Assembly: GCF_905171765.1 (NCBI RefSeq)
Contig: NC_053392.1
Coordinates: 445,374,837-445,438,836 of the forward strand
Length of the DNA stretch: 64,000 bases
Direction: 5' to 3'
Source: Bufo bufo
Taxonomy: Eukaryota > Chordata > Amphibia > Anura > Bufonidae
Both the position numbers and the translations under genes were made by a program. Shown here piece by piece: positions 53,235-63,891 of this stretch. How positions within the stretch are numbered: position 1 is the stretch's first letter; each line of letters opens with the position of its first letter. The notes under the pieces were generated by a model. That model saw only the letters and a list, made by a program, of their open reading frames with translations, did not search any database and had not been told where the DNA came from.

Positions 53235-54272
53235 GAACCATGGTGACCGACAATGGGAAGAACATGGTGTCGGCGCTGTGTCAAGTGGTTCCTGAAGTCT
53301 TCCACCCATCTGCAAGACATCCTAAAAACGGTCAGAAAACTTTGCATGCACTTCAGCCACTCGTACACCACAAAGCACACCCTCCTTGAGCTGCAGCGGC
53401 AGAACGGCATCTGATATGGGACGTTTCTAACCGTTGAAATTTCACCCTCCATATGTTGGACCAACTGTACGAACAGAGAAAGGCCATGAACAATTTGTTC
53501 ATGATCCAAGCCGACAGTAGTGTTGATCACGAATATTCAAATTGTGATTTATTTATTTTTATCGCGAATATCTGCACTTTGAGAATTAGCGAATATTTAG
53601 AATATAGTGATATATATATTCGTAATTTTGAATATTCGAGATTTTTTTTTTAATTAGTACACATGATCCCTCACTGCTTCTAGCTTGTGGGCCAATGAGA
53701 AGGCTGCAATATCTTTGATTTTAGAAGTAGTGTTGATTGCGAATTTTTATAATGCAAATTTTTATCGCAAATTTTTCAATTGCCGATTTCCGCAATCAAG
53801 AAAATATAATGACTGGAGAGAACGAATTCTCAAATTCGCAAGTATATGGCAAATATTCGCCCAAATATTCACAAAATATCACAAATTCGAATATTGCCCC
53901 TGGCGCTCATCACTAGCGGACAGGAGTAGTCCCCTGTGTAACTTCGATGTCAGCCAGTGGCAGCTCATGTGTGACACCTGTCGTTTGCTCAGGCCCTTTG
54001 AGGAGGCCACGTTATTTGTCAGTCGCCAGGACTACAGGATGAACAATGTCATTCCACTGCTTCATGTCCTGGAACAGATGCTGGTAAATCTGGCTGGTCA
54101 GGGGACTGGAGACGTGGCACCTAGAAAGATGGCAGCAGAGATTGATACATTTTGTCAACATCTCTGTTTACAGTCAGTGAATGGGAGCATCATTTATCAC
54201 AAGAATATGCAAACACCAACCGAAGGAGCAGTCATTTTCACAGATCAAGGTATCCTCCCGGAAGCTTGACCT
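53235..54272 (+). pseudogene. hAT transposase fragment C, split by a MITE
   Basis: The first part (to 53,517) has MVTDNGKNMVSALC (second catalytic Asp motif), DILKTVRKLCMHFSHSYTTK in a shifted frame, LIWDVSNR and HMLDQLYEQRKAM (the usual RWNST-type region, with a stop). The second part (from 53,924) reads WQLMCDTCRLLRPFEEATLF and IPLLHVLEQMLVNLAGQG, ending near 54,272. It is related to the transposase at 63,021-63,891 and differs from that of A, B and D. The N-terminal and hATC regions are missing. Confidence 0.75.
53518..53915. mobile_element. hAT-type MITE, family 2, second copy (398 bp)
   Basis: Starts TAGTGTTGATCACGAATATT and ends GGCGCTCATCACTA. Flanking octamers GCCGACAG and GCGGACAG agree at 7 of 8 bases. 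The interior has AATATTCG-type motifs as in the copy at 35,135. It interrupts the hAT C transposase fragment. Confidence 0.85.
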
Positions 54273-55260
54273 CTGTAAGTCGACAGTCTGCATTGCAAAG
54301 CTTGTCTAAAAGAAAAATCCCGCAGTGCACCCCCTTGGAGGAAACTCTTGTTCTAGGCACAGGCTGCTTTGCTGATGTATAATTTCTCATACCCACATAG
54401 CCCACATAGCTTTCGAGAAGCAGAAGGGTCTTGCCATTGAAGTGGGCTCAGAGCTGAACCTAAAAGCCAAATGTTTCTGTTTACCTGGACTCAAAGGAAA
54501 GGACAGAGATCCACTGGCTGTACTCATACAGATTTCATCAAAGCCTCCACTCAACAAGGCAAGCACAGAGGATCGAATTGTGTGGATAAGTTGGTTCCGC
54601 GGGAAGTACACAGAGGACGATCTATTGGAGGTGTTACCAAAGACATTTACTTGCCTGCCGCTCTTCCTGTATAACGGCTCTGAGTCTCTCACGGCTATAG
54701 TAGGGACGTGGTTCCAAAGAAACTTTGACCGTTGTTTGGGCAAGATGGTGATCAGTTCTTAGGACCTTACTTGGCTAGCAGCGATGTGGACCGGGTATGA
54801 CGTGTCTGGATCAGTGTAGGCCACTGAGCTTGATTTCTCTGTGCCCGTAGAACCTTGCATGGACATTTCTTATGCAGAAGACTTCAAGACTTTATAGAAT
54901 GATATTCACGTTGAAGGAAGTGGACAATTTATTCCAATGTCTTTACTCGCATTTCTTCAGACACTTTAGAATCCACTTATCAGCAACCCAGCTCATCACG
55001 GAATGAGCTGAAGTCGGCTTGTGTGCTGGACTGTCCTCCAGTTATCAGTCATAACCCCATACATTTCTTGATCAGTATGCATTACCATCGTGGTCATCCC
55101 AACACTGGTCGTCAATCCATTCTTGTTGATGAAGCACTTTATTTTTCCAGTTTGTCTTTTAAATCTTGTGGTTTTGCCCCTTCTGTGTTGTATTTTATGT
55201 GTGTTAATATCCTGTTTGTTAAATAAACTTAGTTTTTTCTCTCCCATTAAAAAAAAGCTA
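54273..55260 (+). pseudogene. CENPL processed pseudogene
   Basis: Three frames together give a centromere protein L-like sequence: SKRKIPQCTPLEE (54,310), FEKQKGLAIEVGSELNLKAK (54,415), DRDPLAVLIQISSK, LLEVLPKTFTCLPLFLYNG and TAIVGTWFQRNFDR, then DLTWLAAMWTG and VEPCMDISYAEDF. CENP-L is a constitutive centromere (CCAN) protein that pairs with CENP-N. About 12 codons are missing near 54,390, and there are stops at about 54,760, 54,797, 54,815, 54,895 and 54,967. The coding parts follow each other without introns. AATAAA at 55,221 and an A-rich run near 55,248 end it. The N terminus is absent. This is what a 5'-truncated LINE-made retrocopy looks like. Confidence 0.85.
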
Positions 55261-55732
55261 AAAAAATTGGCTTGTGATTTGGTAGCCAAAAGCAGGAGTA
55301 GGTACAAAACACAGAAGACATGCAAATATTCCGTTCACATATCATCTCTGTTTTGGATCCACTCCAGTTTTTTGGGGCATTAGCAACACTGATGGATTAC
55401 TGACCAAATGCTGACCGAGTAAAGGCGGATGCTACACAGACAGGATCTGTTTTTTGTGGGTTATTGTTCTGACGGATCAGAGGATGGGCAAAATAATCAG
55501 TGACGTCAACACAAACTTACTGCTGACACCCTCTCCACTCTGTAGGGGGGCTCTACTTGTAGAAGCGCTTAATAGAACAGGCTCTGTAGACATCTATGTG
55601 GAATCAGCTGACGAAAGTGTAAAAGGAGTGCGCTTCTTCTTGGCGCTAACATCTACCTGTAAGGCTGAGTTCATACTTGAGTTATTTGGTCAGTTTTGGC
55701 CCTGTGACTGGCCAAATAAGTGAAGTGTGCAG
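55261..55732. other. Non-coding; possible MITE remnants
   Basis: From about 55,660 the sequence AAGGCTGAGTTCATACTTGA resembles the end of a frog MITE cut off by hAT D at 55,733. The rest has no clear feature. Confidence 0.35.
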
Positions 55733-56314
55733 TAGAGTTGAGCGGACACCTGGAAGTTCGGGTTCGACTGGTTCGGACGAACTTCCCAAAAAAGTTCAAG
55801 TTCGGGACCCGAACTTGACCCCGAACCCCATTGAAGTCAATGGGGACCCGGACTTTGGAGCACTAAAATGGCTCTAAAAAAGTCATGGAAAGGGCTAGAG
55901 GGCTGCAAATGGCAGCAAAATGTGGTTAAGAGCATGGCAAGTGCTCTGCAAACAAATGTGGTTTGGGAAATGACTTAAAATAACATAAAATACGCAAAAA
56001 TAAAAAATAATGATCTTGATCTAGGAGGAGGAGGTCCATATGGAGTAATAGGTTGAGGAGGCGGTGGATGTGGCGATGTAGGTGGAAGCGGCGGTGGAGG
56101 AGGAGGAGGTAGTTAACACAGGTTTTTAGTTTTGTTTTTTGTTTTATTTTATTATTTTTATTTTTTTAGTTTAAATTTGGGTAGACCTTAAAACATTGGG
56201 AAATATAAAAAATAAAACAAAGAGAAAGTGCGCTCGAGTACAACAATGGCTGGGTGAGGCCGGTATACATGTCTATTCTGCACAAGGTATGGACAAGTCC
56301 TGTGGGATCCCTGC

Positions 56315-56565
56315 CTAGTTCATTTTAATGAACGTGAGCTTGTCCACATGGCTGTGGACAGGTGGCTGCACTTGTCTGTGATAACCCCCTCCTGCCGTGC
56401 TAAACAAGCATTCAGACAATATACTGGCTGCAGGGCAGGCCAGCACCTCCAAGGCGTAAAGGGCAAGCTCAGGCCATGTGCCCAATTTGTAGATCCAGAA
56501 GTTGAAGGGGGTAGACCCATCAGTCAGTACGCGTAGGTGTGTGCACACATACTGATCCACCATGT
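56315..56565 (-). pseudogene. hAT D transposase, hATC part
   Basis: The minus-strand frame contains FNFWIYKLGTWPELALYALE, VLACPAASILSECLFSTAGG and, after small changes, HVDKLTFIKMN. The catalytic Glu is kept, but the Arg of the SER motif is Cys. It joins rRNA-like DNA at about 56,566, where hAT B would continue with the acidic linker. Confidence 0.85.
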
Positions 56566-57180
56566 CGCACTTCCCCGTGACGTCCATGATCCAATTGGAG
56601 ATTTTCATCAACTTTCGATGTTCTTTTATGCGCTTACCATGGTGATCACGGGTAACGGGGAATCAGGGTTCCATGCCGGAGAGGGAGCCTGAGAAAGGCA
56701 TACCACATCCAAGAGGTCAATGGATGAAATCTGATTGGGCGGAGATGTGGGACAAGTTATTAAAGCAGAAGAATCGACGGAAGGCCGGAGGCGCGTGGCA
56801 ATTACCCACTCCCGACTCGGGGAGGTAGTGACGATAAATAACAATACAGGACTCCTAAGATGCCCTGTTATTGGAATGAGTAATAAAAAATTACAGGGAA
56901 TGTCACTGCGGTATTTTGGATTAGAAAACGTTATACAGGAGAGGCACTGCTGCCGTTAACTCTAGATAACTTCTGCTTAACTGCACGTCCCTGTGACGTC
57001 CACGATCCATTTGGATATCTTCCCTATCAACTTTCGATGTTCTTTTATGTGCCTACCATGGTGATCATGGGTAACGGGGAATCAGGGTTCCATGCCGGAG
57101 AGAGAGCCGGCGAAAGGGATTACCACATCCAAGGGAGGTCAATGGCTGAAATCTGATTGGGTGGAGAGGGTGGGTCAAGT
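56566..57180 (-). pseudogene. 18S rRNA-like dimer inside hAT D (plus-strand sense)
   Basis: Read on the plus strand. Phrases typical of the 5' third of eukaryotic 18S rRNA occur: ATCAACTTTCGATG, CGGGTAACGGGGAATCAGGG, CGGAGAGGGAGCCTGAGAAA, TACCACATCCAAG, AATTACCCACTCCCGAC, GGGGAGGTAGTGACGA, AAATAACAATACAGGACTC and ATTGGAATGAGTA. ACTTTCGATG occurs at 56,611 and 57,030, so a unit of about 419 bp is repeated head to tail, the second copy being partial. Both copies carry the same foreign segment after CCACATCCAAG (GGTCAATGG, then TGAAATCTGATTGGG). Variable loops differ from what I expect of vertebrate 18S. It is not a working rRNA gene. The annotation strand is that of the host element; the rRNA sense is plus. 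Confidence 0.8.
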
Positions 57181-57182
57181 GA

Positions 57183-59112
57183 TTAAATTAAATTCAGCAC
57201 ATGCGCCAGGCAAGGGATGTGGTTCAAACCGGCTAGGCCCAGAGCTGCTACGAGATTTCGCCCATTATCGCACACCACCAGGCCGGGCTTGAGGCTCAGT
57301 GGCACAAACCACTCATCAGTCTGTGGTTCCATGCCTGTCCACATCTCCTACGTGGTGTGGGGTTTGTCTCCCAAACAAATAAGTTTCAAAACTGCCTGCT
57401 GTCATTTACCCCTGGCTGTACTGAAGTTGGTGGTGAAGGTATTACGCTGACCAGCTGAGGAAGCGGTAGAGGATGAGGAAGCGGATTAGGAGTAGGAAGC
57501 AACAGGAGGCAAAGAGAAACGCCCTGCAATCCTCGGTGGTGGAAGGACATGCGCCAAACTGGTATCCGCCTCAGGCCCAGCCACCACTGTATTTACCCAG
57601 TGTGCGGGAGATATAACGTCCTTGACAGTGCTTACTGGTCAACATATTCGTAGTTAGGTGGACCTTGCCACAGATGGCCTTGCGCAGTTCACACCTGATT
57701 TTGTCCCCCACTTGGTTGTGCAGCGAAGGGATGGCTCTCCTGGAAAAGTAGTGGCGGCTGGGCACAATGTACTGTGGGATAGCAACCGCCATCAGATTCT
57801 TAAAACTGTCCATGTCCACCAGACGGAATGACTCATTTCAAAGGCCAGGAATTTGGAAATGCTGGTATTCAGGGCCAGGGGTCGCGAGTGGGTAGGGGGG
57901 TACTTACTCTTTCGCTCCAGTGTTTTGGAGATAGACAGCTGAACGCTTCCATGGGACATTGTGGAGATGCTTGGTGACCGAGGTGGTGGTGTTGCTGGCA
58001 CATCCTCTGTTTGCGAGGTGGCAGGTGCCACTGTCACTCCAGAGGGGGATGAAGAGGCCAAGACTGCAGCAGAAGAGGAAGCAGGAGGAGCCAGAGACCT
58101 TTCTTGGTTTTTGAGGTGTCTACTCCACTGCAGCTCATGCTTTGCACTTAGATGCCTGGTCATGCAGGTTGTGCTCATGTTTAGAGCGTTTATGCCTCGC
58201 TTCAGGCTCTGATTGCACAGCGTGCAAACCACTCATGTCTTGTCGTCAGCACATTGTCTGAAAAACTGCCACGCCAGGGAACTCCTTGGAGCTGGCTTTG
58301 GTGTGCTCGGTCCCTTGGTGCGGTGGGCAGTAACATGTGTACTGTCTAGGGGACGGCCGCTCTGATTTTGCACCCTGCTCCCTCTTTTGCTGTGCTGGTA
58401 GCTCTGTGCGACCACCGCTTCTTCCTCCGAACTACACAGGTCACTCGAATGACCTTAATTCCATGTGGGGTCGAGGACCTCATCATCCTCCACATCATAT
58501 TTCACCCAGTCTTCACCCCTGCCCTCCTTGTCTGTCTGCACACTGCAGAAAGCCACAGCAGTTGCCACCTGTGTTTCGTCATCATCCGAGACTTGCTGTG
58601 GTGGTCCTTCCATATACTCATCCTGAAACATAAGTGGTTGGGCATTGGTGCACTCAATCTCTTCCACTTCTGGGGTAGGGTTATGTGGATGGCCCTGGGA
58701 AACCCTGCTAGCAGAGTCATCAAAAATCAGAAGAGACTGCTGCATGACGTGGGGCTCAGACTGCTTGGCTGATTTGCAAGGGGGTGAGATGAAAGACTTA
58801 TGGCCATAGGCTGCAGGTGCCAACTCTAATCTTTCAGCAGGGGACTGGGGGGGGAGACAATGTGAACGAACTGGAGGCACTGTCAGCCACCCAATCTACT
58901 ATCGCCTGTACTTGTTTTGGCCTCACCATTCGTAGAGTGGCATTCGGGTCTACCAAATAACGCTGAAGGTTCTGTCACCTACTCGCACCTGAGGAAGGTG
59001 TTTCACTTGTGCATGTGGCTGGCACAGATCGACCATGTCCTCTCCCTGCAAAAGGAGCTCCACCAGCAGCACCACGACCGGGGCCACGTCCCTTATTTGA
59101 CGCTCTCCTCAT
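57183..59112 (-). pseudogene. hAT D transposase, N-terminal and core part
   Basis: A start at 59,112 (MRRASNKGRG in frame) opens the Gly/Arg-rich N terminus, followed by the acidic linker (58,455-58,880). The BED finger is at about 58,100-58,235, where VVCTLCNQSLKRGIN follows a TGA right after ADDKT. In the core, HLTTNMLTSKHCQGRY replaces the usual TTDTWTS, so the first catalytic Asp is lost. CDNGRNLVAAL (about 57,260, second Asp) is kept. The gene then breaks at 57,183, where the rRNA-like segment begins. Multiple frameshifts make it inactive. Confidence 0.85.
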
Positions 59113-59309
59113 TCTTTGCGTTCACCTACCAAACTAACAGATGGTTTTTGTCAGGCGACAATGTAACCGCCAATAGTCAACAATTAAGTTCACTGAGAGT
59201 AAGGCAGTGCTAGTGTCATAAAGAGGAAAAATTTCTTGAGGTCACACAACAGTGTGACAGGCAAATTTTATACAATTACTACACGGTCCCAAAAATGTTT
59301 TATTTGTCA

Positions 59310-60861
59310 ACCAAAAATGTAACTGCAGTATTGACTGGTTGTATTTGACTGTGACAAATGCAGCAAAGGCCCCAAGATCTTGCAAAATATTGGTGTTTTT
59401 TTTAAACCCAGAATATAATTGCAGTATTTCAAGCTTGTATTTCACTGTGACAAATGCAGCAAAGGGTGCAAATTTTGTATCTTGCCCAAAATCGGTGTTT
59501 TTTTTAAATAGAAAAATATAACAGCACTATCTAACGCTTGTATTTCACTGTGAAAAATGCAGCAAAGGCCCCACAAATGGGTGTTTTTAAAAAAAAAACA
59601 GAATATAATTGCAGTACCGTATTTTTTGCCCCATAAGACGCACTTTTTCCACCCCCTTTTCGTCTTATGGGGCGAATGCTGCGATTTTACATCGCAGTCT
59701 GCGATGCTGCAGCATCGCAGACTGCGATGTATCAGCTGGAGGGGGAGGGAGGAGGGGCCAGTGTCATGCAAATGCGGCGGGGCCGTTGCGGTCACTGTAC
59801 TCCGGCCCCGCCGCTCACTCACTGCTGTATTGCCTAAACCTTTTATAATAATAACTTTAATTGAAGTTCCGATCCCCAGCCCCATCTGTACTACTTACTA
59901 AATGTCCTGTAGCAGGCAGAGCAAGGCGGGCGACCAGCCGTAACTTACTGATGTCACGTGCCTGCGCCGCCTACTTCATTCATAAAGTAGGCGGCGCAGG
60001 CACGTGACATCAGTGAGTTACGGCCGGCCGTCCGCCCTGCTCTGCCTGCTACAGGACATTTAGAAAGTAGTACAGACGGGGCTGGGAATCGGACCTTCAA
60101 TTAAAGTTATTATTATAAAAGGTTTAGGCAATACAGCAGTGGGTGAGCGGCGGGGCCGGAGTACAGTGACGGCACCGCCCCCCCCCCCCTGCATTTGCAT
60201 GCCACCGGCCCCTACCACAGATTTAACTCTGGTATATTAGGGCATCTGTGGATGCCACTATTATGGGGTAAAGGATATGTGGATGGCACTGTTATGGGGT
60301 GGGGGATCTGTGGGTGACACATATATAGCAGTGCCATCCACAGATCCACCCCCCATAACAGTGCCATCCACAGATCACCCCCCATAACAGTGCAATCCAC
60401 GGATCACCCCCTTAACAGTGCCCCCCTCAGATTCCCCCATAACAGTGCCATCCACAGATCCCCCCCATAACAGTGCCATCCTCAGATTCCCCATAGTAGT
60501 GTCATGCACAGACCACCATTAATTCAAAACCCACCAAAAGAACACCTTTTGGTTAAAAATATTTTTTTTCTTATTTTCCTCCTCAAAAACCTAGGTGCGT
60601 CTTATGGGCCGGTGTCTTATAGGGCGAAAAATACGGTATTTCAAGCTTGTATTTTACTGTGACAAATGCAGCTAAGGCCCCAGATGTAGGGTATTGCAAA
60701 AAATAGGTGTTTTTTTTAAGCCCAGAATATAATTTGCAGTATTTCAAGCTTGTATTTCATTGTGACAAATGCATCAAAAGAGCGCAAATTTAGTATCTTG
60801 CCCAAAATGGGTGTTTTTTTAAAACCAGAATATTATTGCAGTATTTCAAGCTTGTATTTAG
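59310..60861. repeat. Tandem array of about 95 bp in hAT D, split by a MITE
   Basis: Units with GCAGTATTTCAAGCTTGTAT and CACTGTGACAAATGCAGC recur at about 59,325, 59,420 and 59,515, then after the MITE at about 60,637, 60,735 and 60,838. Spacing is about 95-100 bp. It stands in the same position as the arrays upstream of the transposase start in A and B, but its sequence is different. Confidence 0.8.
59617..60636. mobile_element. TA-flanked foldback MITE (1.0 kb)
   Basis: Ends CCGTATTTTTTGCCCCATA and, inverted, CCGTATTTTTCGCCCTATA, with a second inner GCGTCTTATGGG pair. TA stands on both sides (59,615-59,616 and 60,637-60,638). Removing the element leaves GCAGTATTTCAAG, the exact sequence of the host array, so the boundaries are certain. 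The centre is a near-perfect palindrome, with arms 59,755-59,977 and 59,986-60,213. The right part has a tandem repeat of about 30 bp (CCATAACAGTGCCATCCACA). No open frame matters. Confidence 0.92.
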
Positions 60862-61027
60862 ATATGTCGCGAACATAAAATTTTCCATTCGCGAACTTCC
60901 AATTTGGGGCACTGCGGGTACGCCTTGCAATGTACTGTGCCACCAGATATGAGTGGTGTGTTTAAGTAGTACTATTCCTATCAGTTTAATCCCTGTTACA
61001 TCCCCTATCAGGGGACATGTATAGAAA

Positions 61028-62083
61028 TGTCACGACTGTGGTCATGGTCGTGACTCAGGATCCACATGCAACCAAATGGTGAGGGCTGCTGGTATGTTGC
61101 CTCACGTGTGGTTGCCGCTGGCAACATGATTTGGCACTTGGCAGTATAGCAGCCTGAGCTGTTGCTGGGCAGCTTGCTGTCAAGTGCATGCGGTTACACC
61201 TGGTTGGGTGTGTGTGTATGTATGCACTTTGTATGTCTGGTGTGCACAAGGTTTATGTAGGTGTGCACTGTGACACTTCCCTTCACTGTGGCTGCCCGTG
61301 GCAACGTTTGGTATTGTGTACATGTGGTGGCAGTGTCTCGGCCTTCTGGCTGACTCCCAGGACATGGTTGCCACGCATGCAACCCTTTTCCCTTGCCTGG
61401 TGTAGGAAGGGTTAACTCCCTTCTTAGTTTGTGAACACTGGGTGTGTGTGTGGGTGTGGCCACTTGGGGCTATTTAGCTCCTGCTGGATGCCAGACTCTG
61501 AGGGGTACTTCAGCCATGGTTAGCTGAAGTCATCCTCCTGGTTATTACCATCTGTCAGTGAGGGCCACCCTTGTGGTCATAAATTACGTTACATGGTGTT
61601 ATGAAGGTGTGTGTGTGGTCTCATTGTTATTGCAGCTTATGGTCCTGGGTTCCTGTGTGATGTGTGGTGTGTGCTGTCTTCATTTGTGTTCTGGATAGCA
61701 GCACTTGCACATGGGTTCCAGGCTTTGTTGTCTGTGGCAGGTGAGTGTGGTGTTTGTTGCATTTACCTGCCATTGCCATAAGTTGTTTCCGTTCCCCTTG
61801 TAGCTTGGCCACTTTTAGACTCCTGTTTCTCCGCGTCCAGGAGGAAGGGGCTGTCTACCCAGCTCCTAGTTCAGGGATCGGCGGAGGGTCAGAAGGGATC
61901 CGAGGTTCCTGAGCATGAGCCCTCCTACCTTCAAGGGCGGCTCATGCAGCTAGGAGTCAGGGTCAGATTAGGGAAGCTCTAGGAGGTGACCTGCTCCCTA
62001 ATTCTGTGGTTCTGGCCAAGTAGCGACCTTTCCATCTTCTGGCACCGCACGGCGGAGGGTGTTCCCCATCCTCAGCCGTGACA
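61028..62083. mobile_element. Solo LTR (about 1.06 kb)
   Basis: Begins TGTCACGACTGTGG and ends CAGCCGTGACA, with internal CTATTTAGCTCC and CAGACTCTG segments often seen in frog LTRs. There is no gag or pol between. The uninterrupted neighbour copy at about 62,260 (GTATGGAATAGATTTT) shows the empty site. The flanks GAAAT and GGAAT are an imperfect 5-bp duplication. Recombination between two LTRs would leave this structure. Confidence 0.7.
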
Positions 62084-62275
62084 GGAATAGATTTTCAGAA
62101 CCGGAGATGGAAAAAGATGCTTGGTCGGTCCTCTTACTTCCAATTTGGGGCACTGCGCGCACGCCTTGCAATGTACTGTGCCACCAGATACGAGTGGTGT
62201 GTTAAGTAGTACTATTCCTATCAGTTTAATCCCTGTTACGTCCCCTATCAGGGGACGTGTATGGAATAGATTTTA

Positions 62276-63015
62276 GACAACCGCAAAGAGTTGTCAATAG
62301 TTGACACACTCATGACATAAATTTTATTCCTCTATGCGTCAATCTTGGTGTAGTGATGACTGTGTTCGTGCGCACGTTTGGGAGATTGCAGGCGATGGGG
62401 TTTTTTCAAAGTCTATGGTCGTGCTGACTGAGGTAGTTCAGTGACAGTTAAGTGACCCAGAAAACAATGATTCTGCAGTGTGAACCCATTGTTGGCCTAG
62501 TAGGCTTTAATAATCACCTTAGATGATCACAAAGAAAATTAATGTTTTTTCTATGCAAAATTATCCAGCCGATCGCTTTTGGTCTGTTCACAATGAAGCA
62601 ACGACCTTATCATCTGGGGTGTGCCAACATTGCCATTGCCAACACACTCATAGAGGTGGTCGCTTCATTGTGATACGCAAGCCCCTTCAACACAACAAGG
62701 TAACGATCACGAAGGGGAATTGACACATGTATCTGCCTTTTTTTTGTTTTGTTTTTGCAGCCACAGTGCAGCACCAGAGTCCAGAAAAATTTGACATGTG
62801 CACATGCCCGAAAAATTAGGTATTGTTGCAGCCGCTGCTGTAGCAGCGGCCAGAAAAATTGATGTTTTCCTGGCAGAAAGTGCACTAAAACATTTTGGCT
62901 TGAACCCTAGTTGGTGGCAGATAAGTCACGCAAGTCATCCGGCATGCAGAGATAAAATACAGAAGCGTGTGGACCATTTTTAGCCCAAGGCAGCTCATCT
63001 CATCACCATCCCTTT
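62276..63015 (-). other. hAT E, non-coding part downstream of the transposase
   Basis: No domain-bearing open frame. It contains a short foldback (CAATGAAGCAACGACC with GGTGGTCGCTTCATTG) at about 62,590-62,675 and a GCCGCTGCTGTAGCAGCGGC palindrome near 62,830. Confidence 0.5.
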
Positions 63016-63020
63016 ATTAG

Positions 63021-63891
63021 TCAAATGTATCGCCCACTGTCAGTCCCTTCGGGATCCATGCGACAACGAGCACCCTGGGATGCCTGCTGTGGTTGGTCTT
63101 CCTCCTCCTCCTCAAAGCCACATTCCTCCTCTGACTCCTCTTCCTCACACTCCTCTTCCAGCGTTGCCGCAGGTCCAGCAAGCGATGCTGATAAGGCTGT
63201 TTCTGGTGGTGATGGTGACCACAACTCTTCCTCTTCACGCTCATCTACGGCCTGATCCAGCACTCTTCGCAGGGCATGCTCCAGGAAGAAAACAAATGGG
63301 ATGATGTCACTGATGGTGCCTTCGGTGCGACTGACTAGGTTTGTCACCTCCTCAAAAGGACACATGAGCCTACAGGCATTGCGCACGAGCATCCAGTAAC
63401 GTGGCAAAAAAAATTCCCAGCTCCGCAGAGGCTGTCCTAGCACCCCGGTCATACAAATACTCGTTGACGGCTTTTTCTTGTTGGAGCAGGCGGTCAAACA
63501 TTAGGAGTGTTGAATTCCAACGTGTCGGGCTGTCGCAAATCAAGTGCCTCACTGGCATGTTGTTTCATTGCTGGATATCTGAAAAGTGCGCCATGGCCGT
63601 GTAGGAACGCCTGAAATGGCCACACACCTTCCTGGCCTGCTTGAGGACGTCCTGTAAGCCTGGGTACTTATGCACAAAGCGTTGTACAATCAGATTCAAC
63701 ACATGTGCCATGCACAGCACATGTGTCAACTTGCCCAAATTCAATGCCGCCAACAAATTGCTTCCGTTGTCACACACCACTTTGCCGATCTCCAGTTGGT
63801 GCGGAGTCAGCCACTGATCCACCTGTGTGTTCAGGGCGGACAGGAGTGCTGGTCCTGTGTGACTCTCTGCTTTCAGGCAAGTCAACCCCAA
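63021..63891 (-). pseudogene. hAT transposase of element E (ZBED-like type)
   Basis: Reading leftward: LGLTCLKAESHTGPALLSAL, then IGKVVCDNGSNLLAALNLGK (second catalytic Asp), LCMAHVLNLIVQRFVHKYPG and VCGHFRRSYTAMAHFSDIQQ. A TGA at 63,562-63,564 follows. The same frame gives HLICDSPTRWNSTLLMFDRL. In a run of eight A (63,402-63,409) the frame shifts, and the new frame continues with FLPRYWMLVRNACRLMCPFE and an acidic region (EEECEEEESEEECGFEEEEE). It ends at 63,021 without hATC. The first catalytic Asp would lie beyond the window. It is a decayed copy of a second hAT type, related to fragment C. Confidence 0.85.

Larger units (their letters stand above)
55733..60861 (-). mobile_element. hAT transposon D, right end missing
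   Basis: The left terminus TAGAGTTGAGCGGACACC and the following GTTCGGG cluster are as in hAT A and B. The transposase remains (56,315-59,112, minus strand) belong to the same family. The right-hand array runs to about 60,861, where another hAT begins (TAGATATGTCGC). The promoter block and right terminus seen in A and B are absent. The octamer before the left end is GTGTGCAG. If E is an insertion, this octamer should recur beyond the window. Confidence 0.8.

Noticed and set aside
53223..53530. Upstream half of the minus-strand frame at 52,958-53,530 as part of the kinase
   Set aside because: On the plus strand this part reads as hAT transposase motifs (TDNGKNMVSAL, LKTVRKLCMHFSHS). The minus-strand openness is incidental.
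56566..57180. Functional 18S rRNA gene
   Set aside because: Only part of the 5' third is present, in two partial copies with a foreign insert and diverged loops.
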